A DNA stretch of 59,394 nt from Pseudomonadota bacterium (GTDB lineage: Bacteria > Pseudomonadota > Gammaproteobacteria > Burkholderiales > SG8-39). The stretch covers positions 1-59,394 of the forward strand of contig JANXRZ010000082.1 in NCBI GenBank assembly GCA_025352885.1. The letters run 5' to 3'. The notes under the pieces were generated by a model. It searched no databases. It saw only the letters and a program-made list of their open reading frames with translations, and had not been told where the DNA came from. The position numbers and the translations under genes are program-made. Of this stretch, positions 18,506-29,341 are shown piece after piece. How positions within the stretch are numbered: the first letter of the stretch is position 1; each line of letters begins with the position of its first letter.

Positions 18506-19121
18506 CAGGTTCCTGGCGATAGGATTCGTCTGGCTGTTCCTCGTAAGTCACTCCGCAGCGCAGGACCAAGGCCCCGATACCTTGGTCAAGAATGTAACGC
18601 TTGAAGTACTCGACCTGATCGCCAAAGACAAGGACCTTCAGTCGGGGAACCAGAAGAAAGTCGTGGCTTTGGTTGAGGCGAAAGTTCTTCCTCACTTTAA
18701 TTTCTCGGCAATGACCCGACTCGCTGTTGCGACAAACTGGGAAAAGCTGACGACCGACCAAAAGAAGCAGCTTACCGATGAATTCAAGACGCTTCTGGTT
18801 CGCACTTATTCAAGTGCGTTGTCCGCTTATAGGGACCAGAAATTCGACTTTCGTCCGTTGCGCGCAAAGCCAACCGACACGGACGTGACGGTCCAGGTGA
18901 GGATTTCGCAGGGCGGTCGCGAACCGGTTACGCTGGAATACGATATGGAAAAAACGCCGAATGGCTGGAAGGTGTATGACGTTCGCGTAGCTGGCGTGAG
19001 TCTCGTTGCCAACTACCGGACCGAATTTGCGAACGAGATCAGAGCCAACGGCGCAGATGGTTTGATCAAGGGCCTAGTGGCCAAAAATCACGGGCAGGCG
19101 GCGAGGGCAGAGCGGAAATGA
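18489..19121 (+). CDS. mlaC: MlaC periplasmic phospholipid-binding protein
   Basis: 210 residues from GTG 18489, preceded by AAGGAG about 9 nt upstream. A signal peptide (hydrophobic run, cut near SAAQ, about residue 25) leads to the MlaC (Tol_Tol_Ttg2) domain, with FNFSAMTRLA and WKVYDVRVAGVSLV, typical family blocks. It carries phospholipid across the periplasm between MlaA and MlaD. It overlaps mlaA by 17 bp and mlaB by 4 bp. Confidence 0.93.
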   Translation: MSKASSRFLAIGFVWLFLVSHSAAQDQGPDTLVKNVTLEVLDLIAKDKDLQSGNQKKVVALVEAKVLPHFNFSAMTRLAVATNWEKLTTDQKKQLTDEFKTLLVRTYSSALSAYRDQKFDFRPLRAKPTDTDVTVQVRISQGGREPVTLEYDMEKTPNGWKVYDVRVAGVSLVANYRTEFANEIRANGADGLIKGLVAKNHGQAARAERK

Positions 19122-19408
19122 TAAGCCGCGAGGGCGATCGGATGGTCGTGTCGGGCCCGGTTACACTCGCGAACGTTACCAACATTCTCCAAAGTGGTCT
19201 CACGCATATCCGCCAGGGAGCCACAAAGCTTGACCTTGGAGGTGTGTCAGACCTCGACTCTTCACTTCTTGCCGCCATTCTTTCTTGGCAGAGAGCGGCG
19301 CGCGAAGGAAAAATGCCGTTCGAGGTTGCTAACGTCCCAAAGGATCTCGAAACGCTGGCACGCCTCTATGGTGTGGACAAGTTATTGTCAGTGTCCAGCG
19401 GTAGTTAA
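19118..19408 (+). CDS. mlaB: MlaB, STAS-domain subunit of the Mla transporter
   Basis: 96 residues forming a single STAS domain: GPVTLANVTNIL, LDLGGVSDLDSS with the conserved Asp/Ser at the helix start, and ISWQR-like helix. MlaB binds MlaF in the cytoplasm and is needed for its ATPase activity. The ATG overlaps the mlaC stop (ATGA). The call rests on size, STAS motif and operon position. Confidence 0.9.
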   Translation: MISREGDRMVVSGPVTLANVTNILQSGLTHIRQGATKLDLGGVSDLDSSLLAAILSWQRAAREGKMPFEVANVPKDLETLARLYGVDKLLSVSSGS

Positions 19409-19451
19409 TTCGCTGCCTCAGGCCGCACAGCGACGGCGTTGAGACTTCTCC

Positions 19452-20351
19452 ATGCCTTCGGCAATCAGAATCGAAGCGGTCAGCAAGAACTATGGTGCGC
19501 TCAGGGCTCTTGACGCTGTAAGCCTTCGCATCGAAACGGGTGAGATCTTCGGCTTGCTCGGGCCAAACGGCGCAGGAAAGACAACTCTCATAAGCGTAAT
19601 CGCCGGCCTTGCCAGGGCGGATGCGGGCTTCGTGCAGGTGATGGGTGCGGACGTTGTCGCTGATTATCGGACCGCCCGAAGGATGCTCGGCGTAGTCCCG
19701 CAAGAGCTTGTCTTCGACCCCTTCTTTACAGTGCTCGAAACGCTCCAGTTCCAGTCAGGCTACTTCGGGATTCGCAATAATCGCCAATGGATCGAAGAGA
19801 TCCTGCACAACCTCGACCTCATGTCTAAACGTGACTCGAATATGAGGTCGCTGTCGGGCGGCATGAAGCGAAGGGTTCTCGTCGCCCAAGCGTTGGTCCA
19901 TAAGCCACCTGTAATCGTGCTGGATGAGCCAACCGCCGGCGTCGATGTCGAACTCAGGCAGAGCCTATGGGCTTTCGTCCGCCGGCTAAACGCGGACGGA
20001 CACACGATAGTGCTGACTACCCATTATCTTGAGGAAGCCGAGCTGCTTTGCTCACGCATCGGCATGTTGAAGGCAGGCAGGATCGTTGCACTGGATTCAA
20101 CGAAGAATCTTCTCGAAACTTTTCCCGGGCTTTATCTCAAGCTTCGCCTCGATAGGATGGAATTGCCGGCCCGATTTTCGTTCCATCCCATTGCCCAAGA
20201 GGGTGACCTTTTCACGATCAGGCTGGAAAAATTGGTCGAAATCGAGCGGGTGCTTGCGGAATTGCGCAACGCCGGGGTGGCGATCAGGGAGTTCGAGGTT
20301 CAAGCCCCCGACTTGGAGGAAGTGTTCGTACGCATCATGAACCGTCATTGA
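19452..20351 (+). CDS. ABC-2 type exporter ATPase (YadG-like)
   Basis: 299 residues with Walker A GPNGAGKTT near 40, signature LSGGMKRR near 137, Walker B VIVLDEPTAG and the H-loop TTHY. It has the C-terminal extension usual for ATPases that pair with ABC-2 permeases. The partner follows at once, with the TGA overlapping its ATG. The YadG/YadH pair has no settled substrate. It follows mlaB by 43 bp, and co-transcription with the mla genes is likely. Confidence 0.9.
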   Translation: MPSAIRIEAVSKNYGALRALDAVSLRIETGEIFGLLGPNGAGKTTLISVIAGLARADAGFVQVMGADVVADYRTARRMLGVVPQELVFDPFFTVLETLQFQSGYFGIRNNRQWIEEILHNLDLMSKRDSNMRSLSGGMKRRVLVAQALVHKPPVIVLDEPTAGVDVELRQSLWAFVRRLNADGHTIVLTTHYLEEAELLCSRIGMLKAGRIVALDSTKNLLETFPGLYLKLRLDRMELPARFSFHPIAQEGDLFTIRLEKLVEIERVLAELRNAGVAIREFEVQAPDLEEVFVRIMNRH

Positions 20352-21106
20352 TGACTAGCTTCAATACCCTTTTCTACAAGGAATTGCTGCGTTTCTGGAA
20401 GGTAGGTTTCCAAACGGTGGCCGCTCCGGTTTTGACTTCACTGCTTTACTTACTCATTTTCGCCCACACTCTGGAAGGGAGAGTGACCGTATACGAAAAT
20501 ATCGGCTACAGCGCCTTTCTCGTGCCCGGCCTTGTGATGATGAGCGTGTTGCAAAATTCGTTCGCGAACAGTTCCTCGAGTCTGATCCAGTCGAAGGTGA
20601 CCGGCAATATAGTCTTTATTTTGTTGCCGCCCATTTCCTACTTTGAATTCTTCGGTGCCTACGTTCTTGCCGCATTGTGTCGCGGCCTCGCGGTCGGGGC
20701 AGGGGTTTTGATCGCGACTGTCTGGTTTGTTGATTTATCGATCAACTCAATCCCGTGGATCGTCACTTTTGCAGTGCTGGGTGGCGCAATCCTGGGGACG
20801 TTAGGCCTGATTGCCGGTATGTGGGCCGACAAATTCGATCAGCTGGCGGCATTCCAGAATTTCATCATCATGCCTCTCACGTTCCTGTCCGGTGTTTTCT
20901 ATTCGATTCATTCGCTGCCCCCGCTATGGCAGCAGGCGTCCAGGTTTAACCCGTTCTTTTACATGATCGACGGATTTAGATTCGGATTTTTCGGGGTCTC
21001 CGATGTGCCGCCGACCGCGAGCCTAATGGCCATCGCGGTGAGTTTTGCTTGCCTGTCCGCCATAACGCTGGCCATGCTCAAACGCGGGTATAAACTTCGG
21101 CATTAG
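20351..21106 (+). CDS. ABC-2 type exporter permease (YadH-like)
   Basis: 251 residues with about six membrane helices and the ABC-2 signature near residues 180-200 (PLTFLSGVFYSI.SLP). It is the partner of the preceding ATPase. ATG 20351 was preferred over the TTG one codon upstream. Together with the ATPase it matches the YadGH exporter pair; substrate unknown. Confidence 0.9.
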   Translation: MTSFNTLFYKELLRFWKVGFQTVAAPVLTSLLYLLIFAHTLEGRVTVYENIGYSAFLVPGLVMMSVLQNSFANSSSSLIQSKVTGNIVFILLPPISYFEFFGAYVLAALCRGLAVGAGVLIATVWFVDLSINSIPWIVTFAVLGGAILGTLGLIAGMWADKFDQLAAFQNFIIMPLTFLSGVFYSIHSLPPLWQQASRFNPFFYMIDGFRFGFFGVSDVPPTASLMAIAVSFACLSAITLAMLKRGYKLRH

Positions 21107-21127
21107 AGTCAATCGGGTGGAATTTCG

Positions 21128-21367
21128 ATGGTAACGCCAGACAGTGTCAAAGAGGGAATCCGAGCCGGCCTGGAATGCGCCCACTTGGAGATCATGGGCG
21201 ACGGTCAGCATTTCGAGGCTGTGATCGTAAGCTGTAAGTTCGAAGGAAAAAGCAGGGTGCAACGACACCAGCTGGTCTACGCGGCACTGGGCGACAGGAT
21301 GCGCCAGGAAATCCACGCACTGTCGATGCGTACTTTGACCCCCGCAGAATGGGGGGAAGGAAGCTGA
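21128..21367 (+). CDS. BolA/IbaG family protein
   Basis: 79 residues. The BolA fold is shown by a helix, H-rich loop ([12 protein letters not shown]), [21 protein letters not shown] and a final helix [12 protein letters not shown]. BolA/IbaG proteins partner monothiol glutaredoxins in iron-sulfur or acid-stress functions. IbaG genes often sit between the mla operon and murA, as here. The gene ends 19 bp inside the annotated murA start. Confidence 0.9.
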   Translation: MVTPDSVKEGIRAGLECAHLEIMGDGQHFEAVIVSCKFEGKSRVQRHQLVYAALGDRMRQEIHALSMRTLTPAEWGEGS

Positions 21368-22626
21368 ACAAACTTCTTATCAAGGGAGGCCGCCCTCTCG
21401 ATGGGGTCGTGAGCGTTTCGGGGGCGAAAAATGCCGCTCTCCCCATAATGTGCGCTTCACTCCTCACCGCCGATCACCTGGCCCTGACAAATGTCCCCAG
21501 GCTGATGGACGTCGCAACCATGGCCAAGCTCCTTGCGCAGATGGGCGTTCTCCTGGAACGAAGCGAGGACTGCGACGAAAGTGGGATGACGCTCCGAGCC
21601 GAAAACCTAGTCGATCCGACAGCGCCATATGACCTGGTTCGGACAATGCGCGCATCGATTCTCGTACTCGGACCGCTCATAGCGCGCTGTGGACGAGCCA
21701 AAGTCTCATTGCCGGGCGGTTGCGCGATAGGGCAACGGCCCGTCGACCAGCACTTGAAAGGGCTCGTCGCAATGGGGACGAACATTTCGGTGGAGCACGG
21801 ATACATTCATGCAGAGACAAGCCGTTTACATGGGGCACGCATTCTCATGGATCTGGTAACCGTAACCGGTACGGAAAACCTGATGATGGCCGCAACTTTG
21901 GCCGAAGGTACGACCATTCTGGAGAATGCCGCCCGTGAACCTGAGGTGCTTGATCTCGCCAACTGCCTTGTTGCAATGGGCGCGAAGATAGAAGGCGCAG
22001 GAACGGACTTAATCCGCATCAACGGCGTCAAGAAACTGAACGGCGCAAAGTACTCGGTCATGCCGGACAGGATAGAGACGGGCACCTACCTGGCAGCGGC
22101 CGCCGCCAGTAGGGGGCGGATCAGATTGACCGGCGCATCACCTCGAACGCTCGATGCAACCCTGCAAAAGCTCCGTGAAGCTGGAGCTAAAGTCGAGTGC
22201 ACCCCGGATTCCATTTCGCTGGAAATGCAGGGGCGTCCGACAGCTGTCGGCGTCAGGACTGCGCCGTATCCCGGGTTTGCGACCGATATGCAGGCGCAGT
22301 TTATGGCCCTGGACGCCGTTGCGAGCGGCACTTCCGTGATAACCGAGAATATTTTTGAGAATCGATTTATGCATGCCCTAGAGTTGCAAAGGCTGGGGGC
22401 AGATATTGCGATCCAAGGCAACACTGCCGTTGTCAGGGGAGTGGACAAGCTACAAGGCGCGACCGTCATGGCGACTGACTTGAGGGCGTCCGCCAGCCTC
22501 GTCATTGCAGGTCTGGTGGCAGAAGGCGAAACGATAATCGACCGGATTTATCACTTGGATCGCGGGTACGAATCCCTAGAGAAGAAATTATCGGCTCTCG
22601 GCGCGAGAGTCCAGCGGCTTGCCTGA
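21349..22626 (+). CDS. murA: UDP-N-acetylglucosamine 1-carboxyvinyltransferase MurA
   Basis: 425 residues (family about 418-420). It transfers enolpyruvate from PEP to UDP-GlcNAc, the first committed step of peptidoglycan synthesis, in the cytoplasm. Start [22 protein letters not shown] carries the catalytic Lys-Asn (KNAA) pair. The Cys loop [19 protein letters not shown] is present in split form near 120-135, including the catalytic Cys (target of fosfomycin). ATG 21349 overlaps bolA by 19 bp. A CTG at 21364 has a better ribosome site (GGAAGG just upstream) and gives 420 residues, so the true start is open. Confidence 0.95.
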   Translation: MGGRKLNKLLIKGGRPLDGVVSVSGAKNAALPIMCASLLTADHLALTNVPRLMDVATMAKLLAQMGVLLERSEDCDESGMTLRAENLVDPTAPYDLVRTMRASILVLGPLIARCGRAKVSLPGGCAIGQRPVDQHLKGLVAMGTNISVEHGYIHAETSRLHGARILMDLVTVTGTENLMMAATLAEGTTILENAAREPEVLDLANCLVAMGAKIEGAGTDLIRINGVKKLNGAKYSVMPDRIETGTYLAAAAASRGRIRLTGASPRTLDATLQKLREAGAKVECTPDSISLEMQGRPTAVGVRTAPYPGFATDMQAQFMALDAVASGTSVITENIFENRFMHALELQRLGADIAIQGNTAVVRGVDKLQGATVMATDLRASASLVIAGLVAEGETIIDRIYHLDRGYESLEKKLSALGARVQRLA

Positions 22627-22734
22627 CTAACGTTCCGGCACCGGCAGGGAGGTTGCCGCATAGTAGAATTACTGCCCCCTCGTTGGCCGATTGGCGCAGG
22701 ATCAGGCGCACTCGGCGTAGTTCCATATCTGGCA

Positions 22735-23385
22735 ATGTCTGACTTCATTTCTATTGCGTTGTCCAAAGGCCGGATCTTCGACGAGACGGCGCCTTTGCTT
22801 GCGCGCGCCGGACTGACGCCTCACGAAGATCCGGATACCCGCAAGCTGGTAATCGATACGAACCGCAAGGACGTCCGGTTGATTATCGTAAGGGCCTCAG
22901 ATACGCCTACCTACGTTCAGCATGGCGCGGCCCAGCTAGGCATTGCCGGCCATGACGTCCTTCACGAGCACGGAGGAGCGGGGCTCTACCAACCACTCGA
23001 CCTTCGCATTGCAGCTTGCCGGATGATTGTTGCCGTACGCAAAGGGTTCGATTACAGCGGCGCCATCCGGAGAGGGGCGCGATTGAGAGTGGCGACAAAA
23101 TACGTGCGAACTGCACGGGAGCATTTCGCCAAGAAAGCGGTGCACGTTGACCTTATAAAGCTATATGGCTCGATGGAGCTTGCGCCCGTGGTGGGCCTTG
23201 CGGACGCGATTGTCGACCTGGTTAGTTCGGGGAGCACTCTCAAGGCGAACGACTTGGTCGTTGTCGAGGAAGTGATGCCTGTTTCTGCGCGGCTGATCGT
23301 GAACCAGGCCGCACTCAAGACCCGGCGGCATCTGCTTCAGCCGATGATCGAAGCCTTTGCCGAAGCTTCGGTTTCCACATCGTGA
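22735..23385 (+). CDS. hisG: ATP phosphoribosyltransferase, short form HisG
   Basis: 216 residues. HisG joins ATP and PRPP, the first step of histidine synthesis. It is the short form without the C-terminal regulatory domain (long form about 290-300), so a HisZ subunit is expected elsewhere on the chromosome for activity and feedback. The motif [12 protein letters not shown] binds the PRPP phosphate. First gene of the his operon; the 108-bp gap from murA shows no clear terminator. Confidence 0.95.
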   Translation: MSDFISIALSKGRIFDETAPLLARAGLTPHEDPDTRKLVIDTNRKDVRLIIVRASDTPTYVQHGAAQLGIAGHDVLHEHGGAGLYQPLDLRIAACRMIVAVRKGFDYSGAIRRGARLRVATKYVRTAREHFAKKAVHVDLIKLYGSMELAPVVGLADAIVDLVSSGSTLKANDLVVVEEVMPVSARLIVNQAALKTRRHLLQPMIEAFAEASVSTS

Positions 23386-24683
23386 CTCGCCTGATTCCCC
23401 GATTCAGCACGACCGATAGAAACTTCGAGTCGAAGCTGAACGCAATATGCGCGGTTGGTCTCGCACAGGATGACGAGGTTGAAGCGACAGCACGTCGGAT
23501 CATCGGCGACGTACGCCGTCGGGGAGACGAGGCCGTTCTCGAATATTCGCGCAAATTCGATCGGCTGGATGCGACATCCATTTCCGGGCTTGAAATTTGC
23601 GAGCCCGAGCTTCAACGGTCGCTCGATTCAATCACCTTCGCGCAGGCAAGCGCGCTTCGTACGGCCGCTGGACGGATTCGAAGCTTTCACGAGAAGCAAC
23701 TCGCGGCGTCATGGGTTTACTCCGAGGCGGACGGGACGCGCCTGGGGCAGCTTGTCACTCCTCTTGATCGCGTCGGGCTATACGTTCCCGGCGGCAAGGC
23801 GGCCTATCCATCATCCGTCCTGATGAACGCAATTCCGGCAAAAGTCGCTGGCGTGAAAGACCTGGTCATGGCGAGCCCAATGCCAGGTGGGGAGCGCAAT
23901 TTGCTGGTGCTCGCTGCTGCCGCGCTCGCAGGAGTTCGAAAGGTACTTGCGATTGGGGGAGCTCAGGCAATAGCAGCGCTTGCATTTGGTACCCAAAGCA
24001 TTACTCGTGTCGACAAGATAGTGGGGCCAGGGAACGCGTATGTTGCCGCCGCCAAGCGACAGGTGTTCGGCTTTGTGGGGATCGACATGATCGCCGGACC
24101 TTCGGAGATCCTGATCATCGCTGATTCGAGCACGCCGCCGGACTGGATTGCGATGGACTTGTTTTCTCAGGCGGAACACGACGAAAATGCGCGCTCAATC
24201 CTGTTGTGCGCCGACGCCGAATTCCTCGATAAAGTCGCTTCCAGCATAGCGAAGCTCCTTCCAACGATGGAAAGGCGTTCGATCATCTCGGCGGCCCTTT
24301 CGGAAAATGGTGCCCTCGTGCTCACTCGTGACCTCGTCGAGGCGTGTGAGATCGCGAATCGCATCGCGCCGGAACACCTCGAGCTGTCGGTCGATAACCC
24401 TGATGAGTTGCTTCCGAAGTTGCGCAACGCGGGGGCCATTTTCCTTGGAAAGTACACGTCTGAAGCGCTCGGCGATTATTGCGCCGGCCCGAATCACGTC
24501 CTTCCCACTGGCGGTACGGCGCGATTTTCGTCGCCTTTGGGGGTGTACGATTTCCAGAAGCGCACGAGCCTCATTGATGTGTCCAGAGCGGGTGCTGAGC
24601 ACCTCGGCAGAGTGGCGGTTGCGCTGGCCGAGGGCGAAGGACTCCAAGCGCATGCGTTGTCGGCCGCATATCGCTTCAGATGA
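23382..24683 (+). CDS. hisD: Histidinol dehydrogenase HisD
   Basis: 433 residues, normal length. HisD oxidises L-histidinol twice with NAD+ to L-histidine, using zinc. Recognisable blocks are [39 protein letters not shown], and the active-site RIAPEHLEL and [11 protein letters not shown] 23382 overlaps the hisG stop; the stop overlaps the hisC ATG. It is oddly early in pathway order but normal for this operon type. Confidence 0.96.
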   Translation: MTRLIPRFSTTDRNFESKLNAICAVGLAQDDEVEATARRIIGDVRRRGDEAVLEYSRKFDRLDATSISGLEICEPELQRSLDSITFAQASALRTAAGRIRSFHEKQLAASWVYSEADGTRLGQLVTPLDRVGLYVPGGKAAYPSSVLMNAIPAKVAGVKDLVMASPMPGGERNLLVLAAAALAGVRKVLAIGGAQAIAALAFGTQSITRVDKIVGPGNAYVAAAKRQVFGFVGIDMIAGPSEILIIADSSTPPDWIAMDLFSQAEHDENARSILLCADAEFLDKVASSIAKLLPTMERRSIISAALSENGALVLTRDLVEACEIANRIAPEHLELSVDNPDELLPKLRNAGAIFLGKYTSEALGDYCAGPNHVLPTGGTARFSSPLGVYDFQKRTSLIDVSRAGAEHLGRVAVALAEGEGLQAHALSAAYRFR

Positions 24684-25753
24684 TCATGGCGAAAACCCCA
24701 GAACAGCTGATTCGCAGGGAGGTCTTCGACCTTCATGCTTACCATGTGCCGCTCAGTGACGGCATGGTAAAGCTCGATGCGATGGAGAATCCGTATCGAC
24801 TGCCCCCGGAAATGCGTGCCGAGCTCGGCGCTGTGCTTGCCGAAGCGGAAATCAACCGGTATCCGGACCCCACTGGCCGGCACTTAAGGAACCTCCTAGC
24901 CGAGAAAATGGGCATCCCGGAGGGGATGGAGGTGCTGCTCGGAAACGGATCCGACGACTTGATACAGATGCTCACTCTGGCGATGGCTAGGCCGGGTAGC
25001 GCCGTCATGTTTCCCGATCCCACGTTTGTCATGTACAGGATGAACGCGATCTTGATGGGAATGAAGCCAATAGGGGTGCTGACCCGAGACGATTTTTCGC
25101 TCGATATAAAAGCGTTCCTGGCTGCCGTGCAAGAGCATCGGCCTGCGTTGATTTTCATCGCCTATCCGAACAATCCGACCGGCGTCTTGTACCCCGAAGA
25201 CGAGATTGCGGCGATCATCCGCGCGGCAGAAGGATTAGTCGTACTCGATGAGGCTTATCACGTTTTTGCTCAGCATAGCTTCATGCCCAGGTTGGCGGAG
25301 TTTCCTAATTTGGCAGTGATGCGGACGGTCTCTAAACTTGGACTCGCTGGAATCCGCCTCGGTTACCTGGCTGCGAGGCCTGAATGGGCGGTCCAGTTCA
25401 ATAAGGTCCGACAAGCTTATAACGTGAGCGTGCTTACACAGGCAGCAGCCACTTTCGTGCTGGGAAAATTAGACGTTCTGGAAAAACAGGCAGCGGTGAT
25501 TCGAACTGGGCGCGCGGGGCTAAAATCTGCTCTCGAGGCTCTCGGCGGATTGGTGGTTTATCCCACGGCAGCGAACTTCTTCCTTGTCCGAGTCGCCGAT
25601 GGGCAGCGAACCTTCGAGTCCTTGAAGGGACAGGGTGTCCTCGTCAGGAGCTTTCATGGTGCTCATCCAATGCTCGCCAATTGCCTCCGGATAACGGTCG
25701 GGACGCCGGAAGAAAACCGCATTCTTTTGTCCGCGCTTCGTGAAGCGCTCTGA
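24680..25753 (+). CDS. hisC: Histidinol-phosphate aminotransferase HisC
   Basis: 357 residues, PLP-dependent class I/II aminotransferase that converts imidazole-acetol phosphate to histidinol phosphate. Motifs: YPNNPTG near 157, [10 protein letters not shown] with the PLP-binding Asp/Tyr, and the Schiff-base Lys in [16 protein letters not shown]. The ATG overlaps the hisD stop; an alternative ATG at 24686 trims two residues. Confidence 0.96.
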   Translation: MIMAKTPEQLIRREVFDLHAYHVPLSDGMVKLDAMENPYRLPPEMRAELGAVLAEAEINRYPDPTGRHLRNLLAEKMGIPEGMEVLLGNGSDDLIQMLTLAMARPGSAVMFPDPTFVMYRMNAILMGMKPIGVLTRDDFSLDIKAFLAAVQEHRPALIFIAYPNNPTGVLYPEDEIAAIIRAAEGLVVLDEAYHVFAQHSFMPRLAEFPNLAVMRTVSKLGLAGIRLGYLAARPEWAVQFNKVRQAYNVSVLTQAAATFVLGKLDVLEKQAAVIRTGRAGLKSALEALGGLVVYPTAANFFLVRVADGQRTFESLKGQGVLVRSFHGAHPMLANCLRITVGTPEENRILLSALREAL

Positions 25754-25762
25754 GGGATAATC

Positions 25763-26350
25763 ATGCGCAAGGCCGAAGTCGTTCGCGATACGAAGGAAAC
25801 GCAGGTCCGGGTTAAAGTCAACCTCGACGGGACTGGCGCGGCTCGCTTCCGAACAGGATTGCCGTTCCTGGAACATATGCTCGAGCAGGTTGCGCGCCAT
25901 GGGCTTCTGGATCTGGAGGTTGAGGCGAAAGGTGATCTTCACATCGACGGCCATCACACCGTTGAAGACATCGGCATAACGTTCGGTCAGGCATTTGCGA
26001 AAGCAGCGGGGGCTAAAGCCGGCGTACGGCGGTATGGCCATGCTTATGTTCCGTTGGACGAGGCGCTCTCAAGAGTCGTGGTTGATCTGTCGGGCCGGCC
26101 TGGGCTCGAATATCACGTAACCTATACTCGTGCACTTATCGGCGAGTTCGACGTGGACCTCATGCATGAATTCTTCCAGGGATTTGTGAATCACGCCCAG
26201 GTGACCCTGCATATCGATAATTTTCGCGGTAACAACGCGCATCACCAGTGCGAGACGATTTTCAAGGCGTTCGGACGTGCCCTGCGCATGGCCGTAGAGG
26301 CTGACCCTCGTATTGAAGGCGTGGTCCCTTCAACCAAGGGATCGCTGTAG
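25763..26350 (+). CDS. hisB: Imidazoleglycerol-phosphate dehydratase HisB
   Basis: 195 residues, monofunctional HisB (without the N-terminal phosphatase of the enterobacterial fusion). Manganese-binding His clusters are visible: [25 protein letters not shown], and the second-half repeats with [11 protein letters not shown] and HHQCE. It dehydrates imidazoleglycerol phosphate. Histidinol-phosphatase activity must come from another gene, not in this window. Confidence 0.96.
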   Translation: MRKAEVVRDTKETQVRVKVNLDGTGAARFRTGLPFLEHMLEQVARHGLLDLEVEAKGDLHIDGHHTVEDIGITFGQAFAKAAGAKAGVRRYGHAYVPLDEALSRVVVDLSGRPGLEYHVTYTRALIGEFDVDLMHEFFQGFVNHAQVTLHIDNFRGNNAHHQCETIFKAFGRALRMAVEADPRIEGVVPSTKGSL

Positions 26351-26362
26351 GAAATAGGCGGG

Positions 26363-26995
26363 ATGGACATTGCCGTTGTCGATTATGGTATGGGCAATTT
26401 GCGCTCGGTTTCCAAAGCGCTCGAGCATGTTGCACCCCAAGCCAGAGTAAAAGTTACGTCCGACCCGCATGACCTGAAACTCGCGAACCGGGTAGTGGTC
26501 CCGGGACAAGGTGCTATGCCAGACTGTATGCGTGAGCTACGCGCGCGGGGTCTGGCCGAAGCGGTCGTTGAGGCCACCCGCAGCAAGCCTTTCCTCGGTA
26601 TTTGCATAGGATTGCAAATGCTTTTCGATACCAGCGAAGAAGGCGAGGTCGAAGGGCTTGGTGTTCTACGAGGTGCGGTTCGGCGGTTTCCAGTAAAGCT
26701 TAAAGATAATGAAGGTTGCCGGCTCAAGATTCCGCACATGGGATGGAATGAGGTCCTTCAGGTGCAGTCGCATGCACTTTGGACGGGCATTCCCGACGCC
26801 ACCCGGTTTTATTTCGTCCACAGCTATTTCGTAGAAGCGGCGGATGACAGCGTATCAAGCGGGAAAAGCGTCTATGGCCTGCCCTTTACCGCCGCCGTGG
26901 CGCGGGATAACATGTTTGCCGTCCAGTTCCATCCGGAAAAAAGCCAGGCTGCGGGCCTGCAACTGCTGAGAAATTTCGTTGAATGGCATCCCTGA
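26363..26995 (+). CDS. hisH: Imidazole glycerol phosphate synthase glutaminase HisH
   Basis: 210 residues, class I glutamine amidotransferase. Nucleophile Cys in FLGICIGLQML (near 80) and the His/Glu pair in QFHPEKSQ near 190 complete the triad. It releases ammonia that passes to HisF. It lies 12 bp after hisB. Confidence 0.96.
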   Translation: MDIAVVDYGMGNLRSVSKALEHVAPQARVKVTSDPHDLKLANRVVVPGQGAMPDCMRELRARGLAEAVVEATRSKPFLGICIGLQMLFDTSEEGEVEGLGVLRGAVRRFPVKLKDNEGCRLKIPHMGWNEVLQVQSHALWTGIPDATRFYFVHSYFVEAADDSVSSGKSVYGLPFTAAVARDNMFAVQFHPEKSQAAGLQLLRNFVEWHP

Positions 26996-27066
26996 AACGG
27001 CTCTTCACCGTCCATGCAACCATTTCGTAGCTGCACCGCGCCCTCCAGGAGCGTGAACGTACCAAA

Positions 27067-27813
27067 ATGCTGATCATTCCAGCCATCGATCTCAAAGACG
27101 GGCGATGCGTGCGTCTTCAGCAAGGTGATATGGACACAGCGACCGTGTTTTCGGACAACCCGGCGGCGATGGCAAAGCACTGGTCTTCCGAAGGGGCCCG
27201 TCGTCTTCACATAGTCGACCTGAATGGCGCCGTAGCTGGCAAGCCGAAGAACGAAAAGGTGATCCGCGAGATGATCAAGGCGGTAGGCGATTCGCTGCCG
27301 ATCCAGCTCGGTGGCGGAATTCGCGACCTGGACACCATCGAGAGCTACATCGATGCGGGCGTTGCCTACGTGATCATTGGAACGGCCGCGGTCAAGAATC
27401 CTGGCTTTCTGCATGACGCTTGCTACGCGTTCCCGGGCCACATAATCGTCGGGTTAGACGCGAAGGACGGCAAGGTCGCGGTAGAAGGGTGGTCAAAAAT
27501 GACGGGCCACGATGTGGTAGACCTTGGCAAGAAGTTCGAGGACTACGGAGTGGAGGCCCTCGTCTATACGGACATCGGGCGCGACGGAATGCTTACCGGG
27601 GTCAATGTCGAGGCCACCCTTAAGCTCGCTCAGGCCATTCGCATACCAATCATCGCCTCAGGAGGCCTCAGCAGCGTCGAAGATGTGCAGGAGGTGTGCA
27701 AGCTGGTGCCGGAAGGAATCGTAGGCGCCATTGCGGGTCGCGCGTTATATGAGGGCAAGCTCGATTTCAAGAAAGCCCAGGCAGCAGCAGACAAGGCAGT
27801 CGCTGCCGCCTGA
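27067..27813 (+). CDS. hisA: Phosphoribosylformimino-AICAR-phosphate isomerase HisA
   Basis: 248 residues, TIM barrel with the two phosphate-binding half-barrels. [17 protein letters not shown] has the catalytic Asp, and [10 protein letters not shown] has the second one. It performs the Amadori rearrangement upstream of HisF. It starts 71 bp after hisH; AGGAG lies about 13 nt before the ATG. It resembles HisF by ancient duplication. Confidence 0.96.
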   Translation: MLIIPAIDLKDGRCVRLQQGDMDTATVFSDNPAAMAKHWSSEGARRLHIVDLNGAVAGKPKNEKVIREMIKAVGDSLPIQLGGGIRDLDTIESYIDAGVAYVIIGTAAVKNPGFLHDACYAFPGHIIVGLDAKDGKVAVEGWSKMTGHDVVDLGKKFEDYGVEALVYTDIGRDGMLTGVNVEATLKLAQAIRIPIIASGGLSSVEDVQEVCKLVPEGIVGAIAGRALYEGKLDFKKAQAAADKAVAAA

Positions 27814-27840
27814 GAGGGCGATCGGTCACTGAATCCGGCG

Positions 27841-28599
27841 GTGAGCCTTGCCAAGCGCGTGATCCCCTGCCTCGATGTGACTGCTGGCAGAGTTGTAAAA
27901 GGCGTTAATTTCGTGGCACTGCGGGATGCGGGCGACCCGGTCGAAATCGCCTCCCGTTATGAAGAACAGGGCGCCGACGAACTCGCCTTCCTCGACATTA
28001 CGGCAAGTTCGGACGGTCGAGACCTAATTCTCCACGTCATTGAGGCAGTCGCGGCCAAAGTGTTCATTCCCCTCACAGTGGGAGGTGGGGTGAGAAAAGT
28101 TGAAGACGTCCGCCGACTGCTGAATGCCGGTGCGGACAAAGTCTCCATCAATACTGCCGCAGTCGAGAATCCGGCCTTAGTCCGCGACTCGTCTCTCAAG
28201 GTCGGCAACCAGTGCATAGTGGTCGCCATCGATGCAAAGCGTCACGGGAATGCCTGGCAGGTCTATACCCACGGTGGACGCCGCGCCACCGGTTTGGATG
28301 CCGTGACTTGGGCCAGGGAGATGCAGGCTGCGGGGGCGGGAGAAATATTGCTGACGAGCATGGATCGTGATGGCACTCGAAGCGGATTCGATCTGGAACT
28401 CACACGTGCCGTTTCGGATGCTGTCGGTATACCGGTCATCGCATCCGGTGGTGTTGGCGGCCTCGAAGACCTTGCGGACGGGATACTGATAGGGCGTGCC
28501 GACGCAGTCCTGGCGGCGTCGATTTTCCATTTCGGAGAGCACACCGTGCGGGAAGCGAAAGTACACATGCGCGGAAGGGGTGTGGAAGTGCGGCTATGA
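27841..28599 (+). CDS. hisF: Imidazole glycerol phosphate synthase cyclase HisF
   Basis: 252 residues, TIM barrel. It starts with GTG and reads [12 protein letters not shown], with the catalytic Asp, and [14 protein letters not shown] with the second Asp. With HisH it makes imidazole glycerol phosphate and AICAR. The stop overlaps the hisI start by 4 bp. Confidence 0.96.
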   Translation: MSLAKRVIPCLDVTAGRVVKGVNFVALRDAGDPVEIASRYEEQGADELAFLDITASSDGRDLILHVIEAVAAKVFIPLTVGGGVRKVEDVRRLLNAGADKVSINTAAVENPALVRDSSLKVGNQCIVVAIDAKRHGNAWQVYTHGGRRATGLDAVTWAREMQAAGAGEILLTSMDRDGTRSGFDLELTRAVSDAVGIPVIASGGVGGLEDLADGILIGRADAVLAASIFHFGEHTVREAKVHMRGRGVEVRL

Positions 28600-28994
28600 C
28601 CTCGGGCAAAGAGTGGCTCGATGAACTGAAGTGGGACGATCAGGGCCTCGTTCCTGTCATCACCCAGGAGGCAACGAGTGGGCGTCTGTTAACGTTCGCA
28701 TGGATGAATCGGGAGGCGCTTGTTCGGACTGCCGAGCAAGGGCAGGCGGTATATTGGTCGCGCTCGCGAAAGCGTCTCTGGCATAAAGGCGAAGAGTCCG
28801 GGCACATTCAGAAAGTAGTCGAGATCCGGATGGATTGCGACGGCGATGCGCTGCTTTTGCGTGTAGAACAAGTCGGCGGAATTGCATGTCACACTGGGCG
28901 GGAGAGCTGCTTTTTTCGAAATCTCGTGGATGGTCGGTGGATGATTGTCGACCCGGTACTCAAGGACCCTGAATTGATCTACGGAAAGCGATGA
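28596..28994 (+). CDS. hisI: Phosphoribosyl-AMP cyclohydrolase HisI
   Basis: 132 residues, a separate HisI (not fused to HisE). Motifs: [17 protein letters not shown] and the metal-binding MDCDGDA plus CHTGRESCF cysteines. It opens the adenine ring of phosphoribosyl-AMP and needs zinc and magnesium. It overlaps hisF and hisE by 4 bp each. Confidence 0.96.
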   Translation: MTSGKEWLDELKWDDQGLVPVITQEATSGRLLTFAWMNREALVRTAEQGQAVYWSRSRKRLWHKGEESGHIQKVVEIRMDCDGDALLLRVEQVGGIACHTGRESCFFRNLVDGRWMIVDPVLKDPELIYGKR

Positions 28995-29341
28995 AATCGG
29001 AACCGCACGACGCGCTTTACCGGATCGCCTCCGCCATTGAGGAGCGAAAAAGGGCTGCCGATCCAAGTGCTTCCTATGTTGCGAAGTTGTTGGTCGCCGG
29101 CGAGGATGCGATCCTCAAAAAAGTCGGCGAAGAGGCGACTGAGACGATCCTGGCGGCAAAGGGAGGCGACCGGTTGCACCTTGTTCGTGAAACCGCCGAC
29201 CTCTGGTTTCACTGCATGGTCATGCTGTCTCATTACGGGCTCGGGCCACAGGACGTGCTTGCGGAACTGCAACGGCGGGAGGGCATTTCGGGCGTAGACG
29301 AAAAAGCCGCGCGAATGCCGGCGAAGGCAGGCGGGTCATGA
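28991..29341 (+). CDS. hisE: Phosphoribosyl-ATP pyrophosphatase HisE
   Basis: 116 residues, MazG-like helical fold. [15 protein letters not shown] and the ETADLWFH acidic helices bind magnesium. It removes pyrophosphate from phosphoribosyl-ATP, the second step. Ends overlap both neighbours by 4 bp. Confidence 0.95.
   Translation: MKSEPHDALYRIASAIEERKRAADPSASYVAKLLVAGEDAILKKVGEEATETILAAKGGDRLHLVRETADLWFHCMVMLSHYGLGPQDVLAELQRREGISGVDEKAARMPAKAGGS

Noticed and set aside
22627-22734. Terminator or his-leader attenuator before hisG
   Set aside because: No His-rich leader peptide and only a 5-bp stem without T-run were seen.
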